Part shown: positions 37,969-45,008 of the stretch, piece by piece
Layout of the letters: each line of letters starts with the position of its first letter
Numbering within the stretch: the stretch's first letter is position 1
NCBI RefSeq assembly: GCF_012971725.1
Contig: NZ_CP048833.1
Coordinates: 4,216,001-4,280,000 of the forward strand
Reading direction: 5' to 3'
Source: Pseudomonas multiresinivorans
GTDB taxonomy: Bacteria; Pseudomonadota; Gammaproteobacteria; Pseudomonadales; Pseudomonadaceae
DNA length: 64,000 nucleotides
Program-made: the position numbers and the translations under genes
The notes under the pieces: model-generated
Seen by the model: the letters and a program-made list of their open reading frames with translations, nothing else
What the model was told of the DNA's origin: nothing
Databases searched by the model: none

Positions 37969-38451
37969 TCAGTGGCGCTCGAGCGCGCTCACCAGATCGT
38001 GGAAGGCCTCGCGGTTGGTCTCGTTCAGGCCCATCAGGATACGGTGGGCCTCGAGTACCTTGCCGCGCACCACCTCCTCGGACTGGTCCTGGGGAGGCAG
38101 ATCGGTCAGGCAATCCGAGCACGGAATCGGGCGATCAACGATGTTGAACACCTGATCGAAGCCCATCGACTGCAGCAACCGGGTGATGTCCGCGTTGGTG
38201 GTGACCAGCGTGGGCAACAGTCCGACCTTCTGCCGCGAGAGAATCGACAACTTCGCCAGGAGGCCCAACGTGGTGCTGTCGATACTCTGGGTTTCCGTGA
38301 GATCGATGATGATCGCCGAGAAATTCAACGCGGCGAAGATTTTTTCAATGGTGGCATCCAGCGCCGAACACAGGGTCAGTCGGACTTCGCCCACAAACTT
38401 CAGGACGAATGAGCCATCCTGCTCGGCGAACTGGATTTTACCGGTACTCAT
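37969..38451 (-). CDS. rssC: STAS-domain anti-sigma-factor antagonist RssC
   Basis: A 160-residue protein with an N-terminal STAS domain (about 5-105), including FSAIIIDLTETQSIDSTTLG with the conserved Ser of the phosphorylation loop, and a C-terminal extension with a CSDC pair. Its start overlaps the end of rssB by 4 bp, so the two are coupled. In Pseudomonas the pair acts in partner switching: RssB phosphatase activity acts on RssC, which influences RpoS availability. That role is from family knowledge, not from this sequence. Confidence 0.9.
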   Translation of the reverse strand: MSTGKIQFAEQDGSFVLKFVGEVRLTLCSALDATIEKIFAALNFSAIIIDLTETQSIDSTTLGLLAKLSILSRQKVGLLPTLVTTNADITRLLQSMGFDQVFNIVDRPIPCSDCLTDLPPQDQSEEVVRGKVLEAHRILMGLNETNREAFHDLVSALERH

Positions 38452-39632
38452 GCAAGGTTCCTGCTCAACACCAGCAAGGCAATATCATCCGGCATCTCGG
38501 ACAACTTGGCCAGTCCGAAGACTTGACGCAAGCCATCCAGGGTTCCGCCGGCGGCGACGACCTGCTCAGGCAGGGCCGTCTCCTTTTCTTTCAGCGTAGC
38601 TCCCGGAAGGACATCGAGAATGCCGTCCGAGAACAGGGAAAGGCTGAAGGATTTGGGAAGATCAAGGACATGATCCTCGTAAGTCGCTTCGTCGAACAGC
38701 CCTACCGGCAGGCCGCGGCCTTCCAGGTAACGGGCTTCACCGTCGACATAGAGTACTGGCAGCGGCAGGTGCCCGCCGATGCTGTAGGTCAGGCGGTCGG
38801 TATCCAGGTCGATCACGCCGCCGAGCATGGTCACGTGCTTGCCCAGGTTGCAGTTGATCAGCCCGCGGTTGATATGGCCGAGAACGTCCGACGGCTTGAA
38901 TTCCGGCAGCATGTCGTTGCGCTTGGACTCGTACAGCAGCCGCGTGGTCATGAACTTCAGCAGCACGGTGACAAAGGCGGACGAAGCGCCGTGACCCGAA
39001 ACGTCGGCGAGATAGAAGCCGATGCGGCGGGCGTCGACACGGAAGTAATCGACAAAGTCACCCGACAGGTAAAGCGACGGGATGATCTGGTGGGAAAACG
39101 CCAGGCCTTCGGACTCCCACGGAGTCTCCGGCAGCATGTTCATCTGCACCTGGCGACCGGCGTTCTGGTCTTCCTGGAGCAGGTTCAGGCTGGCCTGCAG
39201 TTCGCGGTTGGCGGTTTCCAGCTTTTCGCGATAGCGGCGGTTTTCCGAGCGCAGGAAGGCCCGATCCAGGGCACGGCGCACCGAGTGTTCCAGGACGGCA
39301 AGGTCTTCCAGCGGCTTGATCAGGTAGTCGGCGGCGCCCAGGCGCAGGGCCTCGACGGCATCGCTCATCACACCGGCACCGGACAGCACGATCACCGGGG
39401 TTTCCACCGCCATCTCGCTGACGCGACGGATCAGCTCAAGGCCGTCCATCTGCGGCATGCGCAGATCGCAGATCACCAGGTCAGGGAGTTGGTGTTCGAA
39501 GACCTTCAGGCCTTCCAGGCCGTTGGTGGCCTGTGTGACCTTGAATCCGCTGTCTTCCAGGTAGGCGGCGAGGCTTTCGCGGACGACGTCGTCGTCATCG
39601 ATAATCAGCAGCGAGGCACTGGCTTTGTGCAT
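38448..39632 (-). CDS. rssB: RssB: response regulator with PP2C-type phosphatase domain
   Basis: A 394-residue two-domain protein. The receiver domain (1-125) has the acidic pair DDDD at 12-15, phospho-acceptor Asp56 (DLVICDLRMPQMDG), and Lys in YLIKPLEDL. A helical linker (about 130-175) leads to a PPM/SpoIIE phosphatase domain with YLSGDFVDYFRVD, FYLADVSGHGASSA and the metal-binding DDIALLVL near the end. It is the first gene of the rssB-rssC unit. The likely task is controlling RssC phosphorylation in the general stress response. Confidence 0.92.
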   Translation of the reverse strand: MHKASASLLIIDDDDVVRESLAAYLEDSGFKVTQATNGLEGLKVFEHQLPDLVICDLRMPQMDGLELIRRVSEMAVETPVIVLSGAGVMSDAVEALRLGAADYLIKPLEDLAVLEHSVRRALDRAFLRSENRRYREKLETANRELQASLNLLQEDQNAGRQVQMNMLPETPWESEGLAFSHQIIPSLYLSGDFVDYFRVDARRIGFYLADVSGHGASSAFVTVLLKFMTTRLLYESKRNDMLPEFKPSDVLGHINRGLINCNLGKHVTMLGGVIDLDTDRLTYSIGGHLPLPVLYVDGEARYLEGRGLPVGLFDEATYEDHVLDLPKSFSLSLFSDGILDVLPGATLKEKETALPEQVVAAGGTLDGLRQVFGLAKLSEMPDDIALLVLSRNLA

Positions 39633-39812
39633 GGGTCATCCAGGCAAACGGCGCCGGGGTTGTGGTTTGGCGCTCATTCTAGGGAACAGCGGCGCGGGTC
39701 GGTCGCGACAAGGCGCAGACAGTACTCCCATCCGCTCAAGGGTTCAAGCATGCGCAGCCCGCGCCACGAACGGCGCGGGCTGGAGGACAGGAACGGTCTG
39801 CGGGCAGGTGGA

Positions 39813-40517
39813 TCAGAAGTCGTCTTCGACCTCGCCGTCCTTGACCTTGAACTCGCGGTTCTGCAGGTAGGCGTTGCGGATGAAGGTGTATTTGTCGCCG
39901 CTGATCAGCTTCTCGGACTTGAGCAGGTCGGCGCGGGTATCGACCACGTTGACACCGCGCAGGCTGTTACGCACCGATACATTGTCGATGTAGGGATACG
40001 GGCCGGTATAGGCATCCGGGATCAGCGAGGGCGCATCGCGCAGGGTGCTCGGGCCCAGCAGCGGCAGCATCACGTAAGGGCCGCTGCCCACGCCGTAATG
40101 GCCGAGGGTCTGGCCGAAGTCTTCGTCGTTGCGGCGCAGGCCCATGTGGGTCGCGACGTCGATGAAGCCGGCCAGGCCGAAGGTGGTGTTGAACAGCAGG
40201 CGGCTGGTGTCGACGCCGGCATCGCGGAACTTCAGCTGCAGCAGGTCGTTGACCAGGTTGCGCACGTCACCGATGTTGCCGAAGAAGTTGTGCACGCCGT
40301 CCTGCACGACGTTCGGCGTGACGTACTGGTAGCCCTGGGCCAACGGCTTGAGGGCGTAGGTGTCCAGAGTGTCGTTGAAGGTGAAGATCGGGCGGTTGAC
40401 GCTTTCCCACGGGTCGTCTTCGCTGGCGGCCTGTGCCAGGAACGGGATCGTGGCCAGGCCGGCGGCGGCGAGCAGGCTGAAGCAGCGTTTCGTCCATTGG
40501 ACGCCTAGTGGGCGCAT
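39813..40517 (-). CDS. mlaA: MlaA/VacJ family outer-membrane lipid-asymmetry protein
   Basis: A 234-residue MlaA-family protein that removes phospholipids from the outer leaflet of the outer membrane and passes them to MlaC. The family core is plain: EDDPWESVNRPIFTFNDTLD, FFGNIGDVRNLVNDLLQ, NDEDFGQTLGHYGVGSGPYV and PLLGPSTLRD. MlaA of E. coli is a lipoprotein, but this signal peptide ends AQAASED with no lipobox Cys, so cleavage by signal peptidase I is expected. A GGAG ribosome site precedes the ATG. A GC-rich hairpin without a U tract lies downstream (39756-39781). Confidence 0.9.
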   Translation of the reverse strand: MRPLGVQWTKRCFSLLAAAGLATIPFLAQAASEDDPWESVNRPIFTFNDTLDTYALKPLAQGYQYVTPNVVQDGVHNFFGNIGDVRNLVNDLLQLKFRDAGVDTSRLLFNTTFGLAGFIDVATHMGLRRNDEDFGQTLGHYGVGSGPYVMLPLLGPSTLRDAPSLIPDAYTGPYPYIDNVSVRNSLRGVNVVDTRADLLKSEKLISGDKYTFIRNAYLQNREFKVKDGEVEDDF

Positions 40518-40686
40518 CGGGAATTCTCCAGTGAATGTCTTTCGGGCCAGCCATGGCGGCCCCGCTATGCGGGCAGATTATATAGAGGCCGAACGGTTTT
40601 GCAGACCCGAACCGATCTCACAGGATTTCGATTCGTGGCCGCGCACTACCGTTTCGCTTGCTTCCAGCCGAAAGCATAGTGCCACT

Positions 40687-41403
40687 TCAGTCCGGATACC
40701 GTGCGTCGATGACAATTTCCAGCGCATCGGAGCGCCAGAACTCCTGGTCCCACTCCACCAGCCGGCCGCCGTCGACAAAGCTTGCGCGCTCCACATGCAG
40801 GCCCGGCGCGCCCGGCGTCAGTTGCAGCGGTGTCGCCCGCGCAGCCACCAGCGCCGTGGAATGCATGGCCAGCTCGGAACGCGACAGGCTCAGGCCCAGC
40901 TCCTCGCGCAGTACGCGGGTGAGCGAGGTGTCCAGCCCGTGATCGAGCAGCCCCGGGCACCAACTGGCGTCCAGGGTGATTTCCTCCAGCATTACCGGGC
41001 GTTCATCGACCCAGCGTCGGCGCAGGATATGGAACACCTCGGCCGCTTCATCCAGCCCCATGCGTCGAGCGATAGCGGGCCCGGCGGTACGGCGTTCAGC
41101 GGCGAGCACTTCGGTACGCGGCACCCGCCCCTGGGCCTGGACGTAATCCATGAAGCCCGTGGTGCGGGTCGGGTTGTAGCGGATGCGCGGCGGCGAGACG
41201 AACCAACCGCGACGATTCTCGCGGTAGAGCACGCCTTCTGTTTCCAGCTGTTGCAGCGCCTCGCGCAGGGTTACTCGCGTGCAGCCGAAGCGTTCGGCCA
41301 GCTCGCGCTCGGCGGGCAGGCGCGCGGCCAGGGTGGCGTTGGCGATGTCCTGCGCCAACTGCTCGCGAATGCGCAGGTAATGGGGCATGGGTTCGACCGG
41401 CAT
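40687..41403 (-). CDS. GntR-family (UTRA/HutC subfamily) regulator
   Basis: A 238-residue regulator with N-terminal GntR wHTH (LPAERELAERFGCTRVTLRE and ALQQLETEGVLYRENRRGWF) and a UTRA ligand-binding domain (about 90-235). ATG 41403 is preferred (GGAAG 5 bp upstream) over a TTG 15 bp further up. It is divergent from a HAD/HD gene pair related to phosphonate metabolism. The intergenic region holds TGGCCTAGACCA, close to the operator known for the UTRA repressor PhnF, so it probably represses that pair. Confidence 0.88.
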   Translation of the reverse strand: MPVEPMPHYLRIREQLAQDIANATLAARLPAERELAERFGCTRVTLREALQQLETEGVLYRENRRGWFVSPPRIRYNPTRTTGFMDYVQAQGRVPRTEVLAAERRTAGPAIARRMGLDEAAEVFHILRRRWVDERPVMLEEITLDASWCPGLLDHGLDTSLTRVLREELGLSLSRSELAMHSTALVAARATPLQLTPGAPGLHVERASFVDGGRLVEWDQEFWRSDALEIVIDARYPD

Positions 41404-41484
41404 GGGTGTCTTCCGCAAAAAGGCGCGGCGATTATAACGGCACGCAGCGGGACTTCATCGGACCGTCACAATGGGCCGCTAGTC

Positions 41485-41496
41485 TGGCCTAGACCA
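41485..41496. promoter_or_regulatory. PhnF-like operator
   Basis: TGGCCTAGACCA differs at one position from the perfect palindrome TGGTCTAGACCA and closely resembles the PhnF operator TGGTATAGACCA. It ends 19 bp before the HAD start codon, a repressing position. Confidence 0.6.
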
Positions 41497-41515
41497 ATTA
41501 TCAGAAAAGCCCACC

Positions 41516-42259
41516 ATGCCTGCGACTGCCGACCTTCCGCGCTTCACGACCCTGCTGTTCGGACTGTCCGGTGATCTGGTGGACTTCGGCGCAAGGACGC
41601 TGCCGGTTGCCCTGCAACGTATTTGCCCCGATTGTCCGCCGGAGCGCCTGACCTCCGCCCTCGCCCTGCCACCACAGCAGGCCCTGGATCTGGCCCTGGG
41701 CCACGATGCCGACGCCCCGGAGCGCGACCTGTTCCAGTCGGCCCTGGATGAAGCCGCCCAGGCCCACGCCGAGGCGACGCCTGGCGCACTGGATGCCCTG
41801 CAGTCGCTGCACCGCAACGGCGTTCCCTGCGCCTGGCTGGATGAGCTGCCCAACGCCACGACGCTGCACCTCGCCGCCGCGCTGGATGATCAGCTCGCCA
41901 CCGGCCTGGACATTGCCGGCCGCCAGTGGCCGGCGCCGGATTCCTGCTGGCAGGCACTGATGCAGCTTGGCACTCCATTGCTGGACGGCTGCGTGCTGGT
42001 CAGCGGCCAGCCGCGCCTGCTCCAGGCAGGCCTGAACGCCGGCCTGTGGACCATCGGCCTGGCCGCCAGCGGCCCCCTGTGCGGCCACGCACCAGGAGAC
42101 TGGGACGCCCTGGGCAATCTCGACCGCGACCGCCTGCGCGCCCAGGCCACACTCGGCCTGTACCGCCTCGGCGTGCACTCGGTCATCGATCATCTGGGCG
42201 AGCTGGATTCCTGCCTGCAGGACATCGCAGGCCGCCGTCTGAAAGGAGAAAAACCATGA
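41516..42259 (+). CDS. PhnX-like HAD protein lacking the nucleophile Asp
   Basis: A 247-residue protein related to phosphonoacetaldehyde hydrolase (HAD superfamily, C1-capped). The first motif reads TLLFGLSGDLVDFGARTLP; in active PhnX the aligned residues are LDWAGTTVDFG, so the nucleophilic Asp is Gly here. The later helical cap (residues about 20-95) and Rossmann region (VSGQPRLLQAGLNAGLWTIG) are kept. It overlaps the HD-oxygenase gene by 4 bp and has the PhnF-like operator upstream. It may be a non-catalytic binding protein or have a different chemistry; a phosphonate link is inference from family and neighbours. Confidence 0.75.
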   Translation: MPATADLPRFTTLLFGLSGDLVDFGARTLPVALQRICPDCPPERLTSALALPPQQALDLALGHDADAPERDLFQSALDEAAQAHAEATPGALDALQSLHRNGVPCAWLDELPNATTLHLAAALDDQLATGLDIAGRQWPAPDSCWQALMQLGTPLLDGCVLVSGQPRLLQAGLNAGLWTIGLAASGPLCGHAPGDWDALGNLDRDRLRAQATLGLYRLGVHSVIDHLGELDSCLQDIAGRRLKGEKP

Positions 42260-42837
42260 AGCACGAGCGCCACCGCTTCCTCGACGAGCTGGCCGAGCGT
42301 TTTGCCAGCCACGGCGCCGAGCCTTACGGCGAAGCCGTCAGCCAGGCCGAGCACGCGCTGCAGTGCGCCACGCTGGCCGAGCGCGCCGGTTGTTCCGACA
42401 GCCTGGTGATCGCCGCCCTGCTCCACGACATCGGCCACCTCTACGAGAACCCGGAGCTGATCGATGAACAGGACCTGCGCCACGAGGAGTTCGGCGCCAG
42501 CCTGCTGCGCGAGCTGCTGCCCGAATCCGTCTGGCAGCCGATCCGCCTGCACGTGGCCGCCAAGCGCTACCTCTGCGCGGTGGACCCGGCGTACCACGCC
42601 GGCCTGTCCTGGGCCTCGCGGCAGAGCCTGGCGCTGCAGGGCGGGCCGTTCGATGAACGCGGCTCCAGCGCCTTCCTCAACGCGCCCTTCTCCCAGGACG
42701 CGCTGACGCTGCGCCGCCTGGACGACCTGGGCAAGGACCCAGCCATGCGCACGCCCGAGCTGGAGCACTTCTTCCCACTGCTCGAGCGGCTCCTGCGCGT
42801 TGATCGGCATCAGGCAAGGGTGCGCGCGGCGAGTTAA
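42256..42837 (+). CDS. PhnZ-like HD-domain oxygenase
   Basis: A 193-residue HD-domain protein of the type associated with phosphonate-degradation operons. PhnZ uses a mixed-valent di-iron centre to cleave 2-amino-1-hydroxyethylphosphonate. Visible here are Tyr24 in a YGEAVSQAEHALQ segment like the PhnZ lid, His33, the HD pair at 57-58 (ALLHDIGHL), a later HEE, and RLHVAAKRYL with a further His. No PhnY-like hydroxylase is next to it, so the substrate may differ. It is coupled to the HAD gene and followed by a DUF4404 gene. Confidence 0.78.
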   Translation: MKHERHRFLDELAERFASHGAEPYGEAVSQAEHALQCATLAERAGCSDSLVIAALLHDIGHLYENPELIDEQDLRHEEFGASLLRELLPESVWQPIRLHVAAKRYLCAVDPAYHAGLSWASRQSLALQGGPFDERGSSAFLNAPFSQDALTLRRLDDLGKDPAMRTPELEHFFPLLERLLRVDRHQARVRAAS

Positions 42838-42915
42838 GCTCAAAGGCATGGCGATGGACCTTTTCCCCGTCGGGCGAGGTCCATCTTTGGGTACGTACCG
42901 CAGAAGGACACCACC

Positions 42916-43179
42916 ATGCCGACACAACGCCTCCAGGAAGAACTCCAGGCCCTGCGCGACCAGCTGGAGCGCCAGCCGCCGCTGAACGCGGAAGAGCGCG
43001 AATCGCTGCAAGCCCTGATCAAGGACATCGAATTGCAGCTGGCCAACGAAGAGGCGCTGGCCGACGAGACCCTGATGGATAACGTCAACCTGGCCGTCGA
43101 GCGCTTCGAGGCAAGCCATCCGACCTTGGCCGGCACGCTTCGCTCCATCGTGCAGAGCCTGGCGAACATGGGCATCTGA
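42916..43179 (+). CDS. DUF4404-family small protein
   Basis: An 87-residue, mainly helical, acidic protein (PTQRLQEELQALRDQLERQP, then ESLQALIKDIELQLANEEAL) with heptad-like Leu spacing, probably a short coiled coil. It matches the DUF4404 family of small pseudomonad proteins; function unknown. It lies 78 bp after the HD gene on the same strand and ends at a strong terminator. P. aeruginosa has the same gene next to queF. Confidence 0.85.
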   Translation: MPTQRLQEELQALRDQLERQPPLNAEERESLQALIKDIELQLANEEALADETLMDNVNLAVERFEASHPTLAGTLRSIVQSLANMGI

Positions 43180-43193
43180 AGCTCCCAGACATG

Positions 43194-43220
43194 AAAAACC
43201 CGGCCAAGGCCGGGTTTTTT
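43194..43220. terminator. Bidirectional terminator between DUF4404 gene and queF
   Basis: AAAAACCCGGCC pairs with GGCCGGGTTTTT around AA/AG, followed by T residues; convergent genes on both sides. Confidence 0.88.
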
Positions 43221-43249
43221 GTATCCGCGATTGACAGGCGCGCCAGCAA

Positions 43250-44080
43250 CTACTGACGCACCAGCCGGCGATTGTCCGGCTGCACGGCTTCGCTGCTGCG
43301 GTAGGGGTTGATGTCCAGCCCACCACGGCGCACGTAGCGCGCGTAGACAGTCAGGCGGGTCGGTTGCAGCAGGCGTTGCAGGTCGAGGTAGATGCGTTCG
43401 ACGCATTGCTCGTGGAAGTCCTGGTGCTGGCGGAAAGAAACCACGTAGGCCAGCAGGCTGGCAGGATCCAGCGCCGGGCCGGCGTACTCGATCACCAGGG
43501 TGCCCCAGTCCGGCTGGCCGGTGACCGGGCAGTTGGATTTGAGCAGGTGGCTGTAGAGCACTTCGTCGACGCGGCGGGTGTCGTCGCAACGCAGCAGTTC
43601 CGGGCGCGGGTGGTCGTAGCTTTCCACCGCGACATCCAGATCGTCGACACAGGTGCCCTGGATGACTGCCACGCCCTCGCCCGCCACTTCGTCCAAGCCG
43701 CGAACACGGACGCCCACCGGCGCGCCAGCGGCGGCGGACAGGTCACGCTCCATCACCGCGCGCACGGCTTCAGCGTTGTCGAAGGCGGTCTGGTTCAGCG
43801 AGTTGAGGTAGAGCTTGAAGGACTTGGACTCGATGATGTTCGGCGACTGCGCCGGGATCGAGAACTCGCCGATGGCCACCACCGGCTTGCCCGATGCGGT
43901 CAGCCAGGACAGTTCGTAGCAATTCCACAGGTCCACGCCCTGGTACGGCAGGGTGTCCGCGGTCAGGCCCAGCTCCGCCCACTTGGTGGTGCGGGAGATC
44001 GGGAAGAGCAGCTCCGGCGCGTAGGTGGAGACGTATTCGCTGGATTTGCCCAGGGGCGAGTGTTCGGCGGGATGCTGCAT
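43250..44080 (-). CDS. queF: NADPH-dependent preQ0 reductase QueF
   Basis: Reduces the nitrile of 7-cyano-7-deazaguanine to 7-aminomethyl-7-deazaguanine in queuosine synthesis. This is the long bimodular type (276 residues). The NADPH motif ESKSFK is at 84-89, and the catalytic Cys184 and Asp191 lie in SNCPVTGQPDWG. The C-terminal half ends RYVRRGGLDINPYRSS. It stands alone on the minus strand. A KTGTAYACAA site lies 50 bp upstream, which would tie it to the purine regulon; no preQ1 riboswitch is recognised in its leader. Confidence 0.95.
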   Translation of the reverse strand: MQHPAEHSPLGKSSEYVSTYAPELLFPISRTTKWAELGLTADTLPYQGVDLWNCYELSWLTASGKPVVAIGEFSIPAQSPNIIESKSFKLYLNSLNQTAFDNAEAVRAVMERDLSAAAGAPVGVRVRGLDEVAGEGVAVIQGTCVDDLDVAVESYDHPRPELLRCDDTRRVDEVLYSHLLKSNCPVTGQPDWGTLVIEYAGPALDPASLLAYVVSFRQHQDFHEQCVERIYLDLQRLLQPTRLTVYARYVRRGGLDINPYRSSEAVQPDNRRLVRQ

Positions 44081-44129
44081 GGGGAGGTCCTGCTGGATCG
44101 GCGATGCGGGTAGTGACGCGAGGCGGCGA

Positions 44130-44139
44130 GTGTATACAA
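44130..44139. promoter_or_regulatory. KTGTAYACAA site upstream of queF
   Basis: GTGTATACAA differs from the perfect purine-cluster palindrome only at its first base and fits the consensus of the five other sites. It is 50 bp before the queF start codon. Confidence 0.45.
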
Positions 44140-44190
44140 ATCCGCCGCCCCTTTCAGCAGCCGGCGGACGAGCTGGGGACGCGCGCCCCT

Positions 44191-44282
44191 GTAGGAGCGA
44201 GCTTGCTCGCGAACCGTCATGGCGACAACGCCGCCGGGAAATCCGTTCGCGAGCAAGAAATGGGCGTCCCCCTCGGTCCTAC
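44191..44282. repeat. REP pair: type A plus long variant
   Basis: A forward type A arm (44191-44214) faces an inverted 38-bp variant (44245-44282) in which extra bases including GGGGGACGCC separate the two REP halves. It lies in the queF-copB gap. Confidence 0.85.
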
Positions 44283-44291
44283 AAAGAGCAG

Positions 44292-44999
44292 TCAGAACCA
44301 CATCCGCACGCCCGCCACCCAGTAGCCCTCTTCGTCGTCCTCTCCTTCCGCCCGAGCAATGTCGCCACTGCGGCCGTAGGTCTTGTTCCAGACGTAGCCG
44401 AAGTAAGGCGCGAACTCCCGGCGCACTTCGTAGCGCAGGCGCAAGCCCACCTCAAGCTCGCTGCCGCCCGCGCCAACGCCGGTGTCACGGTCATCGGCCA
44501 AGGCCAGGTTGTACTCCAGCGCGGGCTCAAGAATCAGCCGCTGAGTCAGCAGCAGCTCGTACTCGGTTTCCAGGCGCAACGACGGGTCGCCACGCTCGCT
44601 GAGGAACAGGTTGGCGTCCACCTCGAACCACTGCGGCGCCAGCCCCTGGAGGCCGAGAACGGCATAGGTGCGCGACGGCCCCGGTTGATCGTCATGGCGC
44701 ACGCCCACCTGCCAGTCCCAGAAGTCCGCTACCAGGCGCTGGTAAAGCAGCTGCACTTCGTTGTCGGTGGTCGGGCCGCCGGCGTCGCGCTCGCCCTCCA
44801 GCTTCAGGCGCAGCTTCTGGTAGTCGGTGCCGTACCAGCCCTGGGCTTCCCAGCCCAGCGCCTGGTCGTTGCCGTGAAAGCGGCTTTCCAGGCGCTGGAT
44901 CAGCAGCGAGCCCATGGGCATGTCGTCCATCTCGGCGCTTTCTGCGGGCAAGGCCAGACCCAGGGTCGCCGCGCAGGCCACCGTTGCAATGCGTTTCAT
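44292..44999 (-). CDS. copB: Copper resistance outer-membrane protein CopB
   Basis: A 235-residue CopB/PcoB-type outer-membrane beta-barrel. The signal peptide ends LALPAESAEMDD; the barrel follows with typical strands (FHGNDQALGWEAQGWYGTDY, LEPALEYNLALADDRDTGVG) and a C-terminal aromatic residue (WVAGVRMWF). The N-terminal Met/His-rich region of classical CopB is almost absent (only MDDMPMGS), so this is a short form. It starts 9 bp after the copA stop and forms one operon with copA and the cupredoxin gene. Confidence 0.9.
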   Translation of the reverse strand: MKRIATVACAATLGLALPAESAEMDDMPMGSLLIQRLESRFHGNDQALGWEAQGWYGTDYQKLRLKLEGERDAGGPTTDNEVQLLYQRLVADFWDWQVGVRHDDQPGPSRTYAVLGLQGLAPQWFEVDANLFLSERGDPSLRLETEYELLLTQRLILEPALEYNLALADDRDTGVGAGGSELEVGLRLRYEVRREFAPYFGYVWNKTYGRSGDIARAEGEDDEEGYWVAGVRMWF

Positions 45000-45008
45000 G
45001 GCGGTTCC

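Noticed and set aside
44081..44190. Possible preQ1 riboswitch before queF
   Set aside because: The leader is too short and shows no preQ1-type pseudoknot pattern; only the KTGTAYACAA site stands out.
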